DNA of 64,000 nt. Origin: Cocos nucifera. Its lineage: Eukaryota; Streptophyta; Magnoliopsida; Arecales; Arecaceae. Of this stretch, positions 58,271 through 64,000 are shown in pieces. Position 1 is the first letter of the stretch. The number at the start of each line of letters is the position of its first letter. Made by a program: the position numbers and the translations under genes. Where the stretch lies: positions 486,849 through 550,848 of the forward strand of contig QRFJ01000082.1 in NCBI GenBank assembly GCA_006176705.1. Direction: 5' to 3'. The notes beneath the pieces were generated by a model. That model saw nothing but the letters and a program-made list of their open reading frames with translations. It was not told where the DNA came from and searched no databases.

Positions 58271-59054
58271 TAGTATAGTATAGTACTAAAAGTTTAGATA
58301 AATTAGAAACTCTTTATAGATATCTATTTATTTTAATTCCTAGCTTTATATTTCCCTCTTGACACTCTTGAGATGTAACTTATATTATCTTGCATATCTT
58401 TGCAAAGCCAAGAATTTGATAAACCTTTCAAGTAACCAAAATATGATTAATAATATTATATTAATAACATTTAGGAATTTGCTGTTGAAAACAGAAACTT
58501 ACAGAGTATAAACGCCAAGCCAACTAACCGGCTAGGTCTTGGTGTACCTTACCATGGAGTACAGACAGCATCTAATAGACCACCAACCGATCCACCTAAA
58601 TGCGCTAGAGTGAGCCGATAACGTGGCAATTGCCCAGACCAAGGTCCACGAAATATAATTCATGGTAGCTTCTTGGTGCAGATTGAGAGGCCTGACAACC
58701 GTGACAGGTCCAAAAGCTTATATCTGGGTCCCTCAGTGGGTTATGTGCACCATCTTGGTGTAGGGCCATATTTGGTTAACATTAAATCCGGCAAGCCGGC
58801 CATGTGAAGCCATAAATGATAGAGAACAATAGCCTCTAAATTGTTCTGCAGGTATAACATACAAGGAGGATAAAGAGATCATCACATCAATAAGATTTCG
58901 ACAACGTAAGGTAGAATTTCGCGGTAAGCTCTGATGGCTTTTTGTCCTCTTTTCTTTTTAGTCAGACCAACGGCTATAAATAGCACCAGACTTTGCAATG
59001 TCCTGGGTGGTAAGCTACCATCTACTTTTAATTAACTTTATAAAAGTTATGCAC

Positions 59055-59127
<73 letters not shown>

Positions 59128-61365
59128 TATATTATTTTTGCTGTGATCATACTATGCTTCATTCAGGATTTATGTTGTATCTTTCCCACGATTCACCTTC
59201 TTTCATTCATGTGAGTCCACCATTTGATACTTGGTGCATAAATATCAAAGTACTCCAAACTCTATTTGGATGTCAGTGGATGTGAATGTTGGAGAAAAAA
59301 ATAATTTTTTTTATAAAAAAATAAATCTTTATTTTATACGAAACATACGATCGCAATCCTTTCAGTCAAGGTGATTCCTTGAATATATGCCTCTAAACTA
59401 AAAGATAGGTGTATTTTAATCATAACTAAATGTCATAATGGTAAATATAACTATTGAAGTATATGCATGTGGTACAAAATAAAATGTTCTTGTGAGAGTC
59501 ACAATAACCAGAATACAATGATCTAAAAATGTTCAAAATGGATCTGTGAAAAAAATATTGAAAGTGACCCGTTCTACAAAATTGGAAATAAAGTGGTTTG
59601 TCTAATAAAAGTTACATTTAATCTTATTTTAATAGGAAAAATTTTCTAAAATAGCATGCAAGCATGAGTAAACAAACCCCTTCATGCGAGGGCTAGTGTC
59701 AACATCAAATAAAAAATGCCGAGCATTCACTTGCATAATAGTTGTTTAACAAAATGATACTCAAACAATGTCCATTATTTGAATCTGTCACCATTTTCAT
59801 ATAATGACACAAATAGGAGTAAAAAACTATTACAATTGCTATTATTTTAAACTATGAAAGCGAGAGGTTGAAATCATGTAACTTCTCATTAACAATATCT
59901 CCGGATATCGGTGAGTAGAAAAAGGAATTTTTTTTCAGGTAGGAAGTCATTTTCCTAAGAATAATAAAAAAAAATGACCCCAAGGGGCATGATGTTGGCA
60001 GGACCAATGATGGTCAAGTTTGAAAAAATGAGGCCGTTAGACTTCGCCTTCCAACCTCGGTTTTCTCCAATCTATTTGTGTAGACCACAACACCCTCCAT
60101 AGGCAATGAAATGACTGACCCTTCCAATCCACGCAGAAGCCCTTTCACTGGGAACCATGGACCAATATAGATATGGATAACAAGCATTAGAAATATACTT
60201 GTTTTTATTTTCTTTTTTCATCTGCATGCAAGCAAGATGCTCTTAAGATTCCAACCCAACGTAAATCACATGTAGTTGGGGTCCATAAAACAGGGGTAAA
60301 CAGCGCCTTGCTTTATTCCAAGGGTGGTGAAGGTTGGTACTACCGTGTCCTATTAACCTTCTACATGGGTAACAATGGGTTGGACGATGGTGTCCGGTTG
60401 CAATTAGCAACGCAGGGATGGAGACTTATGATGGTGGGACCATGAGATGCAGGGGGCCCTTCTATCGTCCTCTCCATGCGGCCTTCCATTTGGAAAGAGT
60501 TTAAGGATGCCGGAAAACAGAGCTACCGGTCCATTAAGGTTTCGATTCTCTGGTCTCACAAGAAATATATGTTGGGTGATCGAAGCCAATGGATTTGAAC
60601 ATAGTAATTTTTCCACATCAGCCAAGATCTCAACTTAGTGATTCTGATTTGAATTGATATGAAGCAATCACAAATATATACAGATTAAATATCGAGTCCC
60701 AAGTTATTTGGACTATGCAGTATAAAATATAGTTGGCAATTTCTTTTTTTTTTTTTAAACTAGTAAATATCAAAATCAATATTTGAAATGATGCTTAACC
60801 TCACTTTCACGGTATAGATATTAAAAATTGATGTCTTGGTTGCTATACATCAAATCAGGATATTAGGATATCATAATCATTTTAGAATACTTAGTCTTGC
60901 ATTTCAACCAATACAAAACAAGTATATCAATTGGTCCCAATACCAATCAACCACCAAGATAACAGAAGCGTAAAGGGTTTCAATGCCTTCCATGGAGAGA
61001 GGTCCATGTAACAGAGTTTTGAGGTACGTGTATGTGAACAATGAGTTAGGTGAGCTTTATTTATTTGCTTCGAGCAGCAAAAAGAATCCCATGGGGATTA
61101 CACAAACAAGTTGTTGGATGAGGTGACAACAAGGCAAGACACATGAGAAGGATGACCCACTGGATGGATGGTCCCGATCATCCTGTATGTGCTCATCTTT
61201 GAAGCAGAGGACCGGCATCCGATCTGGTCTTTCCAAAGGCTTCAAAAAGGAGCATCCCCCACATGCATTAAAGCCAAGACCACGCTGGCCTCCGTGTGCA
61301 CATTTGTCAACCCAACGAAGATCGCTACGACCATCCACGAAACCCCTCACAGCGGCAAGCACTTC

Positions 61366-61399
<34 letters not shown>

Positions 61400-61550
61400 T
61401 TTTTTTCCCTTTACTGTAAGTCTCACGCAACTCACCAGCAGACAGTTTCCATCATCATCCCACCCCCCTCCCTCACATCAATTTATCATCTTTTAATGAG
61501 ATTTTTAATTGCAATGCATATAGTTTATTCCACAGAAGCTTCTTAATTTT
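58271..61550. other. Intergenic, no supported gene
   Basis: Includes an (AT)n tract (listed separately) and a T-run at 61377-61407. Short frames on both strands have no recognisable domain. The right end probably includes the promoter of the NT-C2 gene. Confidence 0.4.
59058..59124. repeat. (AT)n microsatellite
   Basis: Uninterrupted AT dinucleotide run of about 67 bp. Confidence 0.95.
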
Positions 61551-61695
61551 TTTCAACTTTGTATTATTTTATACCTCTCCGCTCCAACGATAGCAAGGCC
61601 GCTACGGGAAGAGAGTGGAGTTCCCAGATCTGCTTGTTTGTTGTCTTCCTGAGCAGAAACCCAGCCACCATATTCCCCTTCCATAGGTATTTGTT

Positions 61696-61941
61696 ATGTT
61701 TAATATCTCAGCTCTACCCACTTCCAATACTTTCTCTTTTTTCTCTGCCACAAGGCTCTGTCTCCCTCCTGTACTTTTCTCCAGGTGGAGTGAAGAGGAC
61801 AGAGGAGGATACAGAGCTTGTTTCAGCCCTTCTCTTTGTTGCAATGCTAGGTCATTAATAGGAGTGGATGAGGTAATTTTTCTGCATTGGGACGCCGGAG
61901 GCCGACCGGAGAGCTTCCGGCTTGGCTGGAATCATGAATAA
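61696..61941 (+). promoter_or_regulatory. Possible upstream ORF in NT-C2 gene leader
   Basis: An 81-codon frame ends 18 bases before the ATG at 61960. If the transcript starts upstream and is not spliced here, it would be met first by scanning ribosomes. The peptide matches nothing I know. A leader intron could remove it. Confidence 0.25.
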
Positions 61942-61959
61942 TTGAGGAATTGATCGAAG

Positions 61960-64000
61960 ATGTTTAAGGCGGGGAGATGGCGAAGCGAGAAGAACAAGAT
62001 CAAAGCTGTGTTCAAATTCCAGTTCCAGGCAACCCAGGTACTCAAATCATCAATATTTGGTATATGATCATATCTTGGACATGTTTGAGATGTTTATGGA
62101 AAATGCTCTCAGAATTGTACACCTTTAAATGCGAATGATTGAAGGTAGTCTGAGGGGATTAAGGATCTACAAGGATCTTTTGGTTTTTTTTTTTTTTTGT
62201 ATTGTTGGATTCTTTAGATACCTCGGGCTGGATGGGAGATGGTCATGATAACCTTGGTTCCTGTGGATGTTGGAAGATCAACTGTGAGGACAGAGAAGGT
62301 TGCGGTGATCGACGGAACCTGTCGCTGGGCAAATCCAATCTATGAAACCGTGAAATTAGTCCACGATCTGAAAACTGGAAGGATCAATGAGAAGGTTTAC
62401 CACTTCCTCGTCTCGACCACGGTATGAAAAGGTTCTTTCGATTTCTATATACATTCTTTCCAATGTCGCTGAGTTCTTATGGCCTTTCAGGGATCGACGA
62501 AAGCTGAAGTCCTTGGAGAAGTCACCATTGATCTGGCAGATTATGCCGAGGTGTTCAAGCCCACCTCTGTTTCTCTCCCACTGAAGGCATCAAACACAGG
62601 AGCGATACTGCATGTGAGCATTCCCAGTTTTTTTTTAATTCATTGCATTCAGTTCTCATTTGTTTTCTGGTACCACAACCTCCAAGATATCACAAGATTC
62701 CCACCAGATCATCCTCTGACGGATCAAATTGGCACACGGGCCGATATTTATTTCATACCAATATGTCTTAAATCTCATCACATTTCCCCAACCTCGCTAA
62801 CAAGAAAAAAAGAGGGGAAATTATTCAGACGCTTCACGTGATCCAAGAGTCATGTGGCTTTGGTTGCTAAGTATACATTTTCTGATATTGGATTGTTACT
62901 CAAATGACAGGTTACGCTGCAGAGATTGCAGGGTAATGGTGAGGGAAGGTAATGGTCTCACCGCTCAGAAAGTGGTGTATCAGTGATTTACTTTTCCTGT
63001 TTTAAGTTATGTTTGCTAATTAGTTGGTCATTTTCATGGCCATTTTTCGAATTGTTCAGAGAAAACAGTGACAATGGAGATACAACAGTCAGACAGCAAC
63101 GCAGAACGTTGCAGAGCCAGTTAAGCAAGTGTGATGATGATGAAGTCACCAAAGCTATCGATACCGCAAATGGAATCAACTCTGTGGAAGTAAGGCCAAA
63201 ATATAGATCTAACGGTTTTCTGTTTCCCCCACCCCTAGATCTTGTTTCTAGCAGCAAATTACTAAAGAATTAATGCTTGCTGATTTTTAATGCTTTAATG
63301 AAAGAATTATGCTTTGTAGCGCATCAGATGCATTATGAATAAAGAAGGAAAAATGAAAATATGAATTTCCCATTGGCGACTTTCTACAGAGAAAATTTAA
63401 TTTTTGAACCAGCATTTATATGATCCATATTCTGCTCTTAATTAGATCTTTACCATTTTCCATACACTTTGTAAAATCTGAGCCCCTATTACTTTAGTCA
63501 TGAAACAGAACATATCATGGTGAAGTAAATTTGGATTGTTCCATTTGAAAATGTAATATACACTCCCCAATTGCCATTGCGTTCAATACAAAAAACATTA
63601 ATATTTGAACTTCCTTGAGTCAAAATGATTCAAGAAATTGATTGCAAATACAGCATACGTGTTCAGGTCGAGAGAATGCTTAGTTGAAAAAATGAAATAT
63701 AATTCCTTCAGTTTTTATCATCCTTTTACATGCAGTGTTCAGTGACTGATTCTGAACTTTGGTTTTAAATTTTCCCAGGACACCTCCCTAATAAACAGCC
63801 AATCACGAGTGAAATTCTCATCCAGCAGAAACTTGCTGCTTCATGATGATTCTAATGGAAACCTCAGCAAATCTTATAGCTTTGATGCTGTATCAGCATC
63901 AGGGTCAGACACCAGTTCGGTATATACACCAAAAGAAAATGGATTAAAGCATAACAACATCCATCAGGATTCGCCTGGGTTGCTGTCACTTCTCAGCAAC
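61960..64000 (+). CDS. NT-C2 (EEIG1/EHBP1 N-terminal) domain protein, 5' part
   Basis: Coding exons: 61960-62037, 62218-62421, 62491-62613, 62911-62948, 63060-63189 and 63779 to the window edge. All junctions are GT/AG and in phase, giving 265 residues so far. The start MFKAGRWRSEKNKIKAVFKF is the family's usual N-terminus. The NT-C2 domain, a C2-like fold thought to bind membranes, covers about residues 8-150 (GWEMVMITLVPVDVG, GTCRWANPIYETVKLV, LGEVTIDLADYAE, LPLKASNTGAILHVTLQRLQ). A Ser/Asp/Asn-rich, probably disordered linker follows (DDDEVTKAIDT, SYSFDAVSASGSDTSSVYTP). Plant proteins with this start usually continue into long coiled coils and are annotated as myosin-heavy-chain-related; their role is not settled, with membrane or cytoskeletal tethering suspected. 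No lesion is seen. Confidence 0.9.

Overview
This window is plant nuclear DNA: spliced genes with GT/AG introns, plant-type CACTA, LINE, TRIM and Ty3/gypsy elements, long A/T-rich intergenic stretches and a 1000-N scaffold gap. The gene sequences and repeat style suggest a monocot, plausibly a palm, but that is inference. No CRISPR array, rRNA or convincing tRNA was seen, and I found no previously undescribed biological system. The interest lies in nested transposons, a long hairpin, and a suspicious duplication around the gap.

Layout. 1-3.5 kb: an LTR-like fragment, a decayed LINE on the minus strand, and a diverged LTR fragment that is a distant relative of the large retrotransposon at 37-50 kb. 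3.5-10.7 kb: a decayed CACTA transposase gene (plus strand), cut in its DUF4218 region by a complete 4.2-kb non-autonomous CACTA element (6004-10229) with an AGA target-site duplication. 13.9-14.5 kb: a small intronless gene with a TATA-like box and an ACGT-core cluster upstream. 15.3-22.5 kb: a larger CACTA element of the same family as the 4.2-kb one, carrying a broken transposase gene on the minus strand. 22.5-23.1 kb: a LINE RNase H fragment.

24.9-28.7 kb: a complete four-exon cytochrome b561 gene on the minus strand (235 aa), with a TRIM retrotransposon in its last intron. 29-37 kb: low-complexity DNA, another LTR-like fragment, and a foldback MITE (35422-36154). 37201-49902: a young Ty3/gypsy retrotransposon of Tat type with both LTRs, a perfect CTAAC target-site duplication, gag-pro, RT, two RNase H domains and integrase. 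Its 3' half appears twice, on either side of the N gap, which is best explained as redundant assembly. 50-61.5 kb: mostly unannotated DNA with two TRIM LTRs, a LINE remnant and microsatellites. 61.96 kb to the end: the first six coding exons of an NT-C2 domain gene that continues beyond the window.

Only the cytochrome b561 gene, the NT-C2 gene and the small intronless gene look like host genes. Almost everything else that codes is transposon-derived and broken.
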